Below, one piece after another: positions 1 to 6,047 of a stretch of 6,157 nucleotides of DNA. Each line of letters begins with the position of its first letter. The first letter of the stretch is position 1. The notes under the pieces are model-generated. The model worked only from the letters and a program-made list of their open reading frames with translations, did not search any database and was not told where the DNA came from. The DNA is taken from contig JAESSM010000142.1 of the NCBI GenBank assembly GCA_016764115.1, forward strand, positions 1-6,157. The letters are read 5' to 3'. Source of the DNA: Bacteroidia bacterium (GTDB lineage Bacteria; Bacteroidota; Bacteroidia; JAESSM01; NORP286). A program made the translations under genes and the position numbers.

Positions 1-281
1 ATAGTTACCCCTGGCAGGGAAATGTGCGGGAATTAAAAACTGTTATTGAAAGGGCAGTTTTAATGTGTGAATCTGATACCATAACTACTAAGGATCTGGA
101 ATTTGAAACCCTGACTCCAACTGATCAATTCTTTGCACAGGAACATACAATGGAAGAATACAAGTACAAGATCTTCCACTTGTATTTGCAGAAATTCAAT
201 AATAATGTGGATACAGTAGCTAAGAAACTTAAAATTGGACGTGCAACTGCATTCAGAATGTTAAAAAAGAAAGAGTTTTAA
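1..281 (+). CDS. Sigma-54-dependent (NtrC-family) transcriptional regulator, C-terminal end only
   Basis: The 5' end lies outside the window; the frame is open from base 3. It begins with SYPWQGNVREL, the conserved end of the sigma-54 activator AAA+ domain (family form YPWPGNVREL), followed by the usual TVIERAVLM helix. After a linker of about 35 residues comes a Fis-type helix-turn-helix (VDTVAKKLKIGRATAFRMLKK) ending at the TAA at 279-281. Such proteins bind enhancer-like sites and use ATP to open sigma-54 promoters, and most are response regulators of two-component systems. The receiver domain and target genes cannot be seen here. A GTG at 24 falls inside the conserved motif and is not a real start. 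ridA begins 2 bp downstream, which suggests co-transcription. Family assignment is firm; the phosphorelay role is inferred. Confidence 0.9.
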   Translation, partial: SYPWQGNVRELKTVIERAVLMCESDTITTKDLEFETLTPTDQFFAQEHTMEEYKYKIFHLYLQKFNNNVDTVAKKLKIGRATAFRMLKKKEF

Positions 282-283
282 CG

Positions 284-667
284 ATGAAACAAATTATAAA
301 AACCGAAAATGCTCCGGCACCAATTGGCCCATACAATCAAGCTGTAATAGTAAATGGAACACTGTTTTGCTCAGGTCAAATAGCACTTGATCCAAGTTCC
401 GGTGAACTGGTGCTTGATGATATCAAAACAGAGACACATCAAGTAATGAAAAATATTAATGCTGTGTTGACTGAAGCAGGATTAACTTTTAACAATGTTG
501 TTAAGTCATCCATTTTCCTTTCGGATATGAATAGTTTTGGAGATGTGAATGAAGTTTACGGTTCCTATTTTGATGATGAAACAGCCCCTGCAAGAGAAAC
601 TGTAGAAGTAGCTTGTCTTCCCAAAAATGTAAATGTTGAGATATCCGTAATTGCAGTTACTAAGTAA
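284..667 (+). CDS. ridA: RidA family enamine/imine deaminase (YjgF/YER057c/UK114)
   Basis: This is a complete 127-residue protein, the usual RidA length. RidA proteins are cytosolic trimers that hydrolyse reactive enamines and imines, such as 2-aminoacrylate made by PLP enzymes like threonine/serine dehydratase, to keto acids and ammonia. The N-terminal APIGPYNQA stretch carries Tyr17. The C-terminal APARETVEVACLPKNVNVEIS block carries Arg104, which matches the substrate-binding Arg105 of E. coli RidA, and Glu119, which matches its Glu120. These point to an active Rid enzyme of the RidA subfamily, although Glu rather than Ser, Ala or Cys follows the Arg. The ATG lies 2 bp after the upstream regulator's stop, with no Shine-Dalgarno, so it is likely translated from the same mRNA. 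A hairpin follows the stop by about 16 bp. Confidence 0.95.
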   Translation: MKQIIKTENAPAPIGPYNQAVIVNGTLFCSGQIALDPSSGELVLDDIKTETHQVMKNINAVLTEAGLTFNNVVKSSIFLSDMNSFGDVNEVYGSYFDDETAPARETVEVACLPKNVNVEISVIAVTK

Positions 668-682
668 TTATCAGTTTACTAT

Positions 683-690
683 TAATTTTG
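683..690 (+). promoter_or_regulatory. TAnnTTTG-type -7 element candidate upstream of the DUF6090 gene
   Basis: TAATTTTG matches the Bacteroidota primary-sigma -7 consensus TAnnTTTG. It would place a start near 697 and a leader of about 47 nt before the ATG at 744. No TTG stands at the expected distance upstream; the nearest (651-653) is too far. The motif also forms part of a hairpin arm, so it may be coincidental in this AT-rich gap. Confidence 0.3.
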
Positions 691-709
691 GTAACTATAT
701 ACCAAAATT
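684..709. terminator. Perfect 10-bp inverted repeat after ridA, possible terminator
   Basis: AATTTTGGTA (684-693) and TACCAAAATT (700-709) are perfect reverse complements with a 6-nt loop. It sits 16 bp after the ridA stop and is followed only by a short T run (708-710). With just two G-C pairs the stem is weak, so a terminator role is plausible but unproven. The left arm overlaps a TAATTTTG promoter-like element (683-690). Confidence 0.45.
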
Positions 710-743
710 TATTCCAAATGTTAACCACAATAGATAAATATCA

Positions 744-1472
744 ATGTTTGCATTCAAAAAGATAAGGAGAAGCTTTATAGAATCAGGCGAATTGAAAAAG
801 TATCTTGCCTATGCTATCGGAGAGGTCATTCTTGTGACGATAGGAATATTGTTGGCTGTGCAAATAAACAATTGGGACGAGGAGAGAAAAGAGAGAAAAA
901 TTGAATTTCAGATACTCACCGAAGTGATGGTCAACCTGAAAGCATCTTTGCAACATTTCCATAACCATAGTAATCGAAATGCGCAGATTGCCCGATCATT
1001 CACGGTCACTATTGATAATTTGAAACAAGGAAGACCAGCTAATGACTCCACATTCTTTCATATGGGTAAAGTGCTAACCTACCCACATGTTTCACTTGAC
1101 ATAACAGGATATGACCTGTTAAAAAATAAAGGTATCCATATCGTTTCGAATCCGGAATTAAGGAGAGAATTAACACTGCATTACGAAAAGCACGTTAAAA
1201 CTTATAGTATTGGAACACAAGACGTACAAAGTGATTATAATGGTTATATGCTCGATTTTGTTCGATCCGAATTTAAAGAATGTGTATGGCGTCAGCAGGC
1301 AATTCCATACGATTACGAGTTATTGAAGGAAAACAGAACATTCATTGGCTCAATCCAAGCCTTCTATAGCAGCTACTCCTTTTTCATAAATGATACCGAA
1401 AGAATGATAGATAGAACTGAACTTCTGATCAAGAAATTAGACGCTCATTTATTGAATCGAGCTTTTCATTGA
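744..1472 (+). CDS. DUF6090-like single-pass membrane protein, function unknown
   Basis: This is a 242-residue protein. The N-terminus is basic (FKKIRRSFIESGELKKY), followed by one hydrophobic segment at about residues 21-40 (AIGEVILVTIGILLAVQ) and then INNWDEERKERK. That combination of a GE-V-LV-IGILLA-QINNW block near the N-terminus and a length near 240 residues is what I recall for DUF6090, a family of uncharacterised Bacteroidota membrane proteins. The remaining 200 residues look mostly helical and charged and probably face one side of the membrane; I recognise no catalytic motif. The ATG has no Shine-Dalgarno but an A-rich leader (ATAGATAAATATCA), and the next gene's leader shares AGATAAAT. 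It stands alone between a hairpin and a 160-bp gap, so the operon context gives no functional clue. The family call rests on memory of the N-terminal signature. Confidence 0.75.
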   Translation: MFAFKKIRRSFIESGELKKYLAYAIGEVILVTIGILLAVQINNWDEERKERKIEFQILTEVMVNLKASLQHFHNHSNRNAQIARSFTVTIDNLKQGRPANDSTFFHMGKVLTYPHVSLDITGYDLLKNKGIHIVSNPELRRELTLHYEKHVKTYSIGTQDVQSDYNGYMLDFVRSEFKECVWRQQAIPYDYELLKENRTFIGSIQAFYSSYSFFINDTERMIDRTELLIKKLDAHLLNRAFH

Positions 1473-1632
1473 TTCTTGTAGTTACGATTACTTCATAGAC
1501 ATGGTCAACATGCCTTAATCAAACGGTTATGTTATTTTATTTTAAGATCAGTTTTAATCATAATTATCATAATAATCAGCGTACTATTAATTAAATAATA
1601 AACTCCGAAGCCTTTTCACTTATAAGATAAAT
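1473..1632. other. AT-rich intergenic gap with no gene seen
   Basis: This 160-bp stretch holds no convincing ORF, no perfect TAnnTTTG element and no long hairpin. It contains one copy of a degenerate direct repeat (1527-1563) whose partner lies after the central gene. The promoter of the following gene must be here if it is expressed, but I cannot point to it. Confidence 0.6.
1527..1563 (+). repeat. Degenerate direct repeat, upstream copy
   Basis: Two blocks, TTATGTTATTTTAT (1527-1540) and ATCAGTTTTAATCATAA (1547-1563), match 5117-5130 and 5132-5148 with one mismatch each. The spacer is 6 nt here and 1 nt in the other copy. The two copies bracket the large repeat-protein gene. Both are AT-rich, so common descent is likely but not certain. 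Confidence 0.45.
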
Positions 1633-3864
1633 ATGAAAACAATATTATTGATTATTTTAGGATTTATGGGATTTTTTGTGGGAATTGGAAATGCACAAAA
1701 CATCCAATTTGAGCAGGTTCTTCCTCTACCTCCTGCTCCTCAGAACATTGCAGACTTCGCACCTGTCGGTTATAGTGCCATGGCTTTTGCTGACATAGAT
1801 GGAGATGATGATTTGGATGTTCTCATTACTGGAATGAATGGATCTGATTATAAAGCCACCTTGTATATCAATGATGGCTTAGGCAACTATTTACCTGTTA
1901 CAGGTACTCCTTTTGAAGGAGTTATAGGTGCTTCTATAGCTTTTACTGACATTGATGGAGATGATGATCTGGATGTTCTTATTGCCGGATGGAATTATTC
2001 CTCTCAACCAAGCACTAAACTTTACACCAATGATGGATTCGGAAATTTTTCAGAGGTTTCAAGCATTCCTTTCCCTGACGTTTATTTAGCTTCTGTAGCA
2101 TTTGCTGATGTAGATGAAGATAATGATATGGATATACTTATTATTGGGTCGACAAGTTATAATGTATATATTGCTAAGTTATACTTAAATGATAGCATTG
2201 GAAATTTTATTGAAGTAATAGGTACTCCATTCGAATATGTTGGTTCAGGATCAATAGCATTTGCTGATGCTGATGGAGATAACGATCTGGATGTGATTAT
2301 ATCTGGAAGTAAAAGTTCCTATGAAAGAATTGCCAAACTTTATGCCAATGACGGAGTTGGTAATTTTTCGATAGTTTCAGGAACTCCATTTGCCGGAGTT
2401 TATGAAAGTTCCACAAATTTTGCGGATGTGGATAGCGACAATGACTTGGATTTGCTCATTACAGGTATTAACAACTCCAATCAAAATATCGCCATACTTT
2501 ATGCCAATGATGGAGTTGGGAACTTTTCAGAAGTGACAGATAGTACTTTTGAACCGATTCAAAAAGTCTCCATAGCGTTTGCAGATGTGGATGGAGACAA
2601 TGACCTAGATGTTCTAATTACTGGAGATAATACTGCTTTTCAAAGAATTGCAAAACTTTACACTAATGATGGAGTTGGGAATTTTTCAGAAGATACAAGT
2701 GCTTCATTTGTAGGGGTGAGTGAGGGCTCTATAGCATTTGCGGATGTGGATGGAGATAATGATCTGGATATTCTTATTACTGGAGAAAAAGCCTCCAGTC
2801 AACCTACGGCTATACTTTACTTAAATGATAGTATCGGTAATTTTTCGGCAGTTACTGGCACTTCTTATGAGGGGGTGTTTGAAAGCTCCCTAGCATTTGG
2901 TGATGTGGATGGTGACAATGACATCGATGTACTCATAATAGGAAAGACTAATCCTTATCAGCCAACCGCTCGGCTTTACACAAATGATGGAGATGGTAAT
3001 TTAGAAGAAGTATCAGGTACTCCTTTTGAAGCGGTATATGACGGGTCTATAGCATTTGGTGATGTAGATGGCGATAATGATTTGGATGTACTTATTACTG
3101 GAAAGAATATCTCTAATTTTAAAACCGCTAACCTATACCTCAATGACGGATCCGGGAACTTCACTTTAGTAAGTAGTCCCTTCCCCATTGTATATCGCAG
3201 TTCAATCGCTTTTGCAGATGTGGATGGAGATAATGACTTGGATGTGCTTATTACCGGAGAACTAAGTTCTGCTTCTCGGAAGACAAAACTTTATGTAAAT
3301 GATAGTACTGGCTACTTTTCAAATGTTTCAGGTGTTCCATTTGAAAAGGTAAGCCAAAGTTCAATTGCTTTTGCAGATGTGGATGGAGACAATGATATGG
3401 ATTTACTCATAACCGGGGAGCTTAATTCTAATAACCCCATCACTAAACTATACTCAAATGATGGATCCGGAATATTTTCTGAAGTGACTGATATTCCTTT
3501 TTATGCGGTTTATGATGGGTCAGTAGCCTTTGCGGATGTAGATGGAGATAATGATATCGATGTAGTTATTACTGGAAATGATTCGTTGGATCAAAAAACG
3601 GCTACATTATATACAAATGATGGATATGGTATTTTTTCTAAGTTTATCAGTACTCCATTTGTGGGAGTTGATCAAAGCTCATTATCTTTTGCTGATGTGG
3701 ATCAGGATGGTGATATGGATCTTCTTATTACAGGAGAGGATAGTTCTTCCCAAATAATTTCCAGATTATATGCCAATGATGGAACAGGAATCTTCTCAGA
3801 AGTGACGGGCATGCCTTTTGAAGAAGTGCGGTTCTATAGCCTTTGCAGATATAGATGGGGATAA
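1633..3864 (+). CDS. Secreted FG-GAP/VCBS-like repeat protein, N-terminal fragment of a frameshifted gene
   Basis: These 743 codons begin with a clear signal peptide (MKTILLIILGFMGFFVGIGNA, cleavage probable after Ala21). From residue 48 to the end run 53-residue repeats of the form SIAFADVDGDNDLDVLITG, a variable stretch, LYxNDGxGNF, then PFxxV. The D-x-D-G-D-x-D-x-D loop is the calcium-binding loop of FG-GAP/VCBS propeller repeats. Thirteen units lie in this frame. Eleven of the first twelve are exactly 53 residues and unit 9 is 52. In unit 13, after MPFEEV, the frame breaks: the last 14 residues (RFYSLCRYRWG and neighbours) are out of register and end at a TAA at 3862. The continuation, SIAFADIDGDNDQD, is in the next frame. 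Without its sorting domain this fragment could be exported to the periplasm but not carried on by type IX secretion. The ATG follows an A-rich leader (AGATAAAT) with no Shine-Dalgarno. The intact product was probably a surface-bound or secreted adhesin-like or binding protein; its ligand is unknown. Confidence 0.88.
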   Translation: MKTILLIILGFMGFFVGIGNAQNIQFEQVLPLPPAPQNIADFAPVGYSAMAFADIDGDDDLDVLITGMNGSDYKATLYINDGLGNYLPVTGTPFEGVIGASIAFTDIDGDDDLDVLIAGWNYSSQPSTKLYTNDGFGNFSEVSSIPFPDVYLASVAFADVDEDNDMDILIIGSTSYNVYIAKLYLNDSIGNFIEVIGTPFEYVGSGSIAFADADGDNDLDVIISGSKSSYERIAKLYANDGVGNFSIVSGTPFAGVYESSTNFADVDSDNDLDLLITGINNSNQNIAILYANDGVGNFSEVTDSTFEPIQKVSIAFADVDGDNDLDVLITGDNTAFQRIAKLYTNDGVGNFSEDTSASFVGVSEGSIAFADVDGDNDLDILITGEKASSQPTAILYLNDSIGNFSAVTGTSYEGVFESSLAFGDVDGDNDIDVLIIGKTNPYQPTARLYTNDGDGNLEEVSGTPFEAVYDGSIAFGDVDGDNDLDVLITGKNISNFKTANLYLNDGSGNFTLVSSPFPIVYRSSIAFADVDGDNDLDVLITGELSSASRKTKLYVNDSTGYFSNVSGVPFEKVSQSSIAFADVDGDNDMDLLITGELNSNNPITKLYSNDGSGIFSEVTDIPFYAVYDGSVAFADVDGDNDIDVVITGNDSLDQKTATLYTNDGYGIFSKFISTPFVGVDQSSLSFADVDQDGDMDLLITGEDSSSQIISRLYANDGTGIFSEVTGMPFEEVRFYSLCRYRWG

Positions 3865-3940
3865 TGATCAGGATGTACTCATTACAGGATTAAATAATCT
3901 TGGCCAATATATTGCAAAACAGTATCGAAATATTACTTGT
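1774..3940 (+). repeat. Tandem 159-nt (53-residue) FG-GAP/VCBS-like coding repeats, 14 units
   Basis: Unit starts fall at 1774 plus multiples of 159, except that unit 9 (3046-3201) is one codon shorter. Unit 13 starts at 3679 and unit 14 at 3833 instead of the expected 3838. Unit 14 stops after the LITG..IAKQY half, at the first Cys. Most loops read DVDGDND[LIM]D; variants are DVDEDND (unit 3), DADGDND (4), DVDSDND (5) and DVDQDGD (13). The DNA copies are similar but not identical, so this is an old array under protein-level constraint, not a fresh expansion. Confidence 0.92.
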
Positions 3941-5077
3941 GTTTCAACAATAAGCGCAATAACAATATCTTCATGTACTACCTACACAGTACCTAGTGGT
4001 GATGAAACTTATTCCACTACAGGTAGTTATACCGTATCGGATACAGTACCTAACTATTGTGGGGAAGATAGCATAATAACAATACAGCTCACTATAGTAC
4101 CAAGATACAGTCAAACAGAGGCAGTAATAGTTTGTAACGGTGATAATTATACTTTTCCGGATGGAGATTTGATAACGAATATTACTTCACAACTGATTGA
4201 TACCAGCTATTTGCAAACAATGACGTTTGGTTGTGACAGCATCATTATTACAACAGTAACATTAGCAACAACATACAACCAAATGGAAACAGTAATAATT
4301 TGTCGCGGTGATAATTATACTTTTCCGGATGGAGATATAGCAACGAATATTATTTCACAGTTAACGGACACAACCAACTTTCTAACAAATAGCGTTGGTT
4401 GTGATAGTGTAATTGTTACAACGATTACAATTACACCAACTTACAACCAATCAGATACAGTTAGTGTTTGTAATGGAGATAATTACACTTTTCCGGATGG
4501 AGATACAATAACTAATATTACTTCACAGCTTACTGATACAAGTCATTTACAAACAATGGGACCAGGCTGTGATAGCATCATTATTATTACAATTAATGTT
4601 ATATCAATAGACAATTCTGTAATTCAAAATGAAACAACATTAACTGCAAATCTTTTTGGAGCAAATTATCAATGGTTAAATTGTAATGACAATAATACGG
4701 AATTGTCAGGTGAGATAGGGCAGGCATTTACAGCTGACACGAGTGGAAATTATGCCGTGATGCTTACACTAAATGGTTGCGTAGATACTTCCATCTGTAC
4801 TGAGATAAGCATTCTTGGCATTCTGGAAAACGACTTTGGTATTTCATTAACTGTTTATCCAAATCCGACTTCTGGTTATTTAAATATTGATCTTGGAAAG
4901 ATTTATAATGATGTGAATGTCAAAGTTCAAAATATAGCTGGTAAGACTGTATTGAATAAGGAAGTAGGAACAACAAATCAATTTGATGTGGAAATTCTCG
5001 GTTCTACGGGAACCTACTTAGTAAATATAAAAACAACATCAGGTGAATCAGCAACAATTAGAGTGTTAAAGAAATAA
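3818..5077 (+). CDS. C-terminal part of the frameshifted repeat protein, with T9SS type A sorting domain
   Basis: The open frame runs from a TTG at 3818, but this is not a natural start: coding similarity begins near 3830 in the middle of a repeat, and there is no signal peptide. In order it holds the fourteenth, half-length FG-GAP-like repeat (GSIAFADIDGDNDQDVLITG, 3830-3940); a Cys-containing, Thr/Ser-rich linker related to the next units (SSCTTYTVPSGD ... CGEDSIITI); three 56-residue repeats with paired Cys (VCNGDNYTFPDGD ... GCDSIIITT, 4097-4600); a stretch NYQWLNCNDN ... NYAVMLTLNGCVDTSIC that resembles PKD/Ig-like modules; and a C-terminal Por/T9SS type A sorting domain from about 4838 (SLTVYPNPTSGYLNIDLG ... 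IAGKTVLNKEV ... GTYLVNIKTTSGESATIRVLKK). The sorting domain directs export through the outer membrane. If the 5-nt lesion is real, this half is not made as an exported protein; if it is an assembly error, both halves form one protein of about 1149 residues. Confidence 0.85.
   Translation: MKKCGSIAFADIDGDNDQDVLITGLNNLGQYIAKQYRNITCVSTISAITISSCTTYTVPSGDETYSTTGSYTVSDTVPNYCGEDSIITIQLTIVPRYSQTEAVIVCNGDNYTFPDGDLITNITSQLIDTSYLQTMTFGCDSIIITTVTLATTYNQMETVIICRGDNYTFPDGDIATNIISQLTDTTNFLTNSVGCDSVIVTTITITPTYNQSDTVSVCNGDNYTFPDGDTITNITSQLTDTSHLQTMGPGCDSIIIITINVISIDNSVIQNETTLTANLFGANYQWLNCNDNNTELSGEIGQAFTADTSGNYAVMLTLNGCVDTSICTEISILGILENDFGISLTVYPNPTSGYLNIDLGKIYNDVNVKVQNIAGKTVLNKEVGTTNQFDVEILGSTGTYLVNIKTTSGESATIRVLKK
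3826..3833 (+). other. Frameshift site: 5 nt missing within repeat unit 13
   Basis: Between the GTG codon for Val50 of unit 13 (3826-3828) and the TCT that opens unit 14 (3833) there are 4 nt (CGGT), where every comparable unit has 9. The leftover C followed by GGT would be the end of GAC-GGT, so restoring TATGA gives V-Y-D-G-S, the junction seen in units 8/9 and 11/12. That exact inserted sequence is inference; the 5-nt shortfall is read directly from the repeat period. Confidence 0.85.
4097..4600 (+). repeat. Three tandem 168-nt (56-residue) Cys-pair repeats
   Basis: Units are 4097-4264, 4265-4432 and 4433-4600, each of exactly 56 codons: a Y-N/S-Q-x-x-x-V start, VCNGDNYTFPDGD, TNIxSQLxDT, then GCDS[IV]I. 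The two Cys per unit may form a disulfide within a small beta-sandwich. Units 1 and 2 share a 31-nt identical block (4138-4168 and 4306-4336), exactly one period apart, so they diverged recently or are kept alike by gene conversion. Such repeats are common just ahead of T9SS sorting domains in Bacteroidota surface proteins. Confidence 0.88.
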
Positions 5078-5096
5078 CCATTGAGAGCAAATACAT

Positions 5097-5137
5097 ACTG
5101 AATTATAAAACATGGTTTATGCTATTTTATAATCAGT
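5097..5137. terminator. Long imperfect hairpin between convergent genes, likely bidirectional terminator
   Basis: ACTG (5097-5100) pairs with CAGT (5134-5137). After a bulged A, ATTATAAAA (5102-5110) pairs with TTTTATAAT (5125-5133), and CAT (5111-5113) can pair with ATG (5119-5121) across a 3-nt bulge. A further outer pair, AATACAT (5090-5096) with ATGTATT (5149-5155), nests around it. The position, 20 bp after one stop and 30 bp from the converging tatD stop, suits a shared terminator. The stem is AT-rich. Confidence 0.5.
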
Positions 5138-5148
5138 TCTAATCATAA
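5117..5148 (+). repeat. Degenerate direct repeat, downstream copy
   Basis: TTATGCTATTTTAT (5117-5130) and ATCAGTTCTAATCATAA (5132-5148) match the blocks at 1527-1540 and 1547-1563 with one mismatch each and a shorter spacer. This copy overlaps the right arm of the terminator-like hairpin. The copy upstream of the gene does not form the same hairpin. Confidence 0.45.
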
Positions 5149-5166
5149 ATGTATTAGTAACGAATA

Positions 5167-5964
5167 TTAAACACCAAAAATGGCTTTAGCATTAGCGGTA
5201 GTTACTTCCGCAATATGTCCTATAGAGGTTTGATGTAATTCTGCAATTTTTTCGGCTATATTATAGACATAAGAACTTTCGTTCCTCTTTCCTCTAAATG
5301 GTACAGGTGCCAAATAAGGGCTGTCTGTTTCCAGCACAATATGCTTGAGGTCAATTTGTTCTACGACTTTATCCAATCCTGAATTCTTAAAAGTCACCAC
5401 TCCACCAATTCCAATATGAAATCTAAGGTCAATTACGGTTTGTGCTTGCTGCATGCTTCCAGTAAAACAATGAAATATACCTCTTGGTTTTTTGGGGTCT
5501 TCCTGAGCGGAGTCGAAGGATAAGGTTGTGAATTCTCTAAGCACCTCAACAATCTCATCAAAAGATTCTCTACAATGAATGGCTATTGGCAGATCAAGTT
5601 CAATTGATAATTTAATTTGATGTCTAAGGGCATTCTTTTGTTCTTCAAGGAATGTTTTGTCCCAATAAAGATCAATGCCAATTTCACCAACAGCATAAAA
5701 CTTCTCCTTTTGAAAATATTCTTCGATTAGCTCCAATTCCTTTGCATAGTCTTCTTTTATTGAACAAGGATGTAATCCCATCATAGGGAAACAATTATCT
5801 GGATATCTCGTGCACAATTCCAACATGTTTTCAATCGTGCTGCTATCAATATTGGGAAGAAAAAACTTAGTAATGTGATTTTCTTTTGCCCGTTGAATTA
5901 CACCATCAATATCCTTATCAAATTCTGGGAGAAATAAATGGGTGTGTGTATCAGTTAGATTCAT
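5167..5964 (-). CDS. tatD: TatD family metal-dependent hydrolase / DNase
   Basis: This is a complete 265-residue TatD-like TIM-barrel hydrolase of the amidohydrolase superfamily. TatD enzymes are metal-dependent 3'-5' DNases in the cytosol, linked to oxidative DNA repair and DNA turnover; the exact substrate of this member is inferred. All metal ligands are present: His7 and His9 in DTHTHL, Glu94 in VGEIGIDLYWD, His130 in IAIHCRES, His165 in GIFHCFTG and Asp214 in LETDSPYLAPVPFRGKRNES. The ATG at 5962-5964 puts the THTH motif at the usual distance from the N-terminus. Between VLREF (residue 145) and GIFHCF the loop is about 10 residues longer than I expect for Bacteroidota TatD. It reads SFDSAQEDPKKP, encoded by a REP-like repeat. 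The gene is convergent with the repeat-protein gene and divergent from uvrA, another DNA-repair gene. Confidence 0.95.
   Translation of the reverse strand: MNLTDTHTHLFLPEFDKDIDGVIQRAKENHITKFFLPNIDSSTIENMLELCTRYPDNCFPMMGLHPCSIKEDYAKELELIEEYFQKEKFYAVGEIGIDLYWDKTFLEEQKNALRHQIKLSIELDLPIAIHCRESFDEIVEVLREFTTLSFDSAQEDPKKPRGIFHCFTGSMQQAQTVIDLRFHIGIGGVVTFKNSGLDKVVEQIDLKHIVLETDSPYLAPVPFRGKRNESSYVYNIAEKIAELHQTSIGHIAEVTTANAKAIFGV
5501..5520 (-). repeat. REP-like interspersed palindromic repeat inside tatD
   Basis: The plus strand reads TCCTGAGCGGAGTCGAAGGA, with TCCT/AGGA ends in inverted orientation. This is a sequence I recognise as a recurrent interspersed repeat in Bacteroidota and other genomes, usually intergenic. 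Here it is translated in frame on the minus strand as SFDSAQE (tatD residues 149-155). It is more GC-rich than the surrounding gene. Only one copy is in the window, so its multiplicity in this genome cannot be seen. Confidence 0.65.
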
Positions 5965-6018
5965 GAGGTGTTTAGAAATTGAATGAACGAAAGTATCAAA
6001 AAATTGGTGTTTTATCCG

Positions 6019-6026
6019 TAATTTTG
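6019..6026 (+). promoter_or_regulatory. TAnnTTTG-type -7 element for uvrA
   Basis: TAATTTTG, followed by CGGGC, is a full match to the Bacteroidota -7 consensus, 21 bp before the uvrA ATG at 6048. Transcription would start near 6032 and give a leader of about 15 nt. A TTG at 6004-6006 is only 12 bp upstream, closer than the usual 17-23, so the -33 element is not convincing. Confidence 0.5.
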
Positions 6027-6035
6027 CGGGCTTTT

Positions 6036-6043
6036 CAAATTTA
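6036..6043 (-). promoter_or_regulatory. TAnnTTTG-type -7 element candidate for tatD
   Basis: Read on the minus strand the sequence is TAAATTTG, a full match to TAnnTTTG, about 72 bp before the tatD ATG. No TTG appears at the usual spacing behind it, inside the uvrA start region. The predicted leader would be about 65 nt. The match could be chance in AT-rich DNA. Confidence 0.35.
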
Positions 6044-6047
6044 CAGC

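Noticed and set aside
24..26. GTG start for the first reading frame
   Set aside because: It falls inside the conserved PWQGNVREL motif of a sigma-54 activator whose frame stays open upstream, so the gene simply enters from outside the window.
783..968. Minus-strand ORF of 61 codons
   Set aside because: It lies wholly inside the DUF6090-like gene, antisense, with no recognisable protein features; it is a shadow of the real frame.
2976..3188. Minus-strand ORF of 70 codons
   Set aside because: It is antisense to the FG-GAP-like repeats and its composition mirrors the repeat codons; there is no independent evidence for it.
3818..3820. TTG as a genuine start of a separate downstream gene
   Set aside because: Similarity begins mid-repeat, no signal peptide follows although a T9SS sorting domain is present, and the repeat phase shows a 5-nt loss instead.
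3820..3835. Programmed ribosomal frameshifting
   Set aside because: There is no slippery heptamer or clear downstream structure, and skipping one base would still leave the repeat two residues short. A deletion explains the spacing better.
1774..4600. CRISPR array or non-coding tandem repeat
   Set aside because: Units of 159 and 168 nt are in-frame protein repeats with conserved residues and no short repeat-spacer structure.
1473..5166. Insertion sequence or integrated mobile element
   Set aside because: There is no transposase or integrase and no clean terminal inverted repeats or target duplications; the flanking repeats are degenerate and AT-rich.
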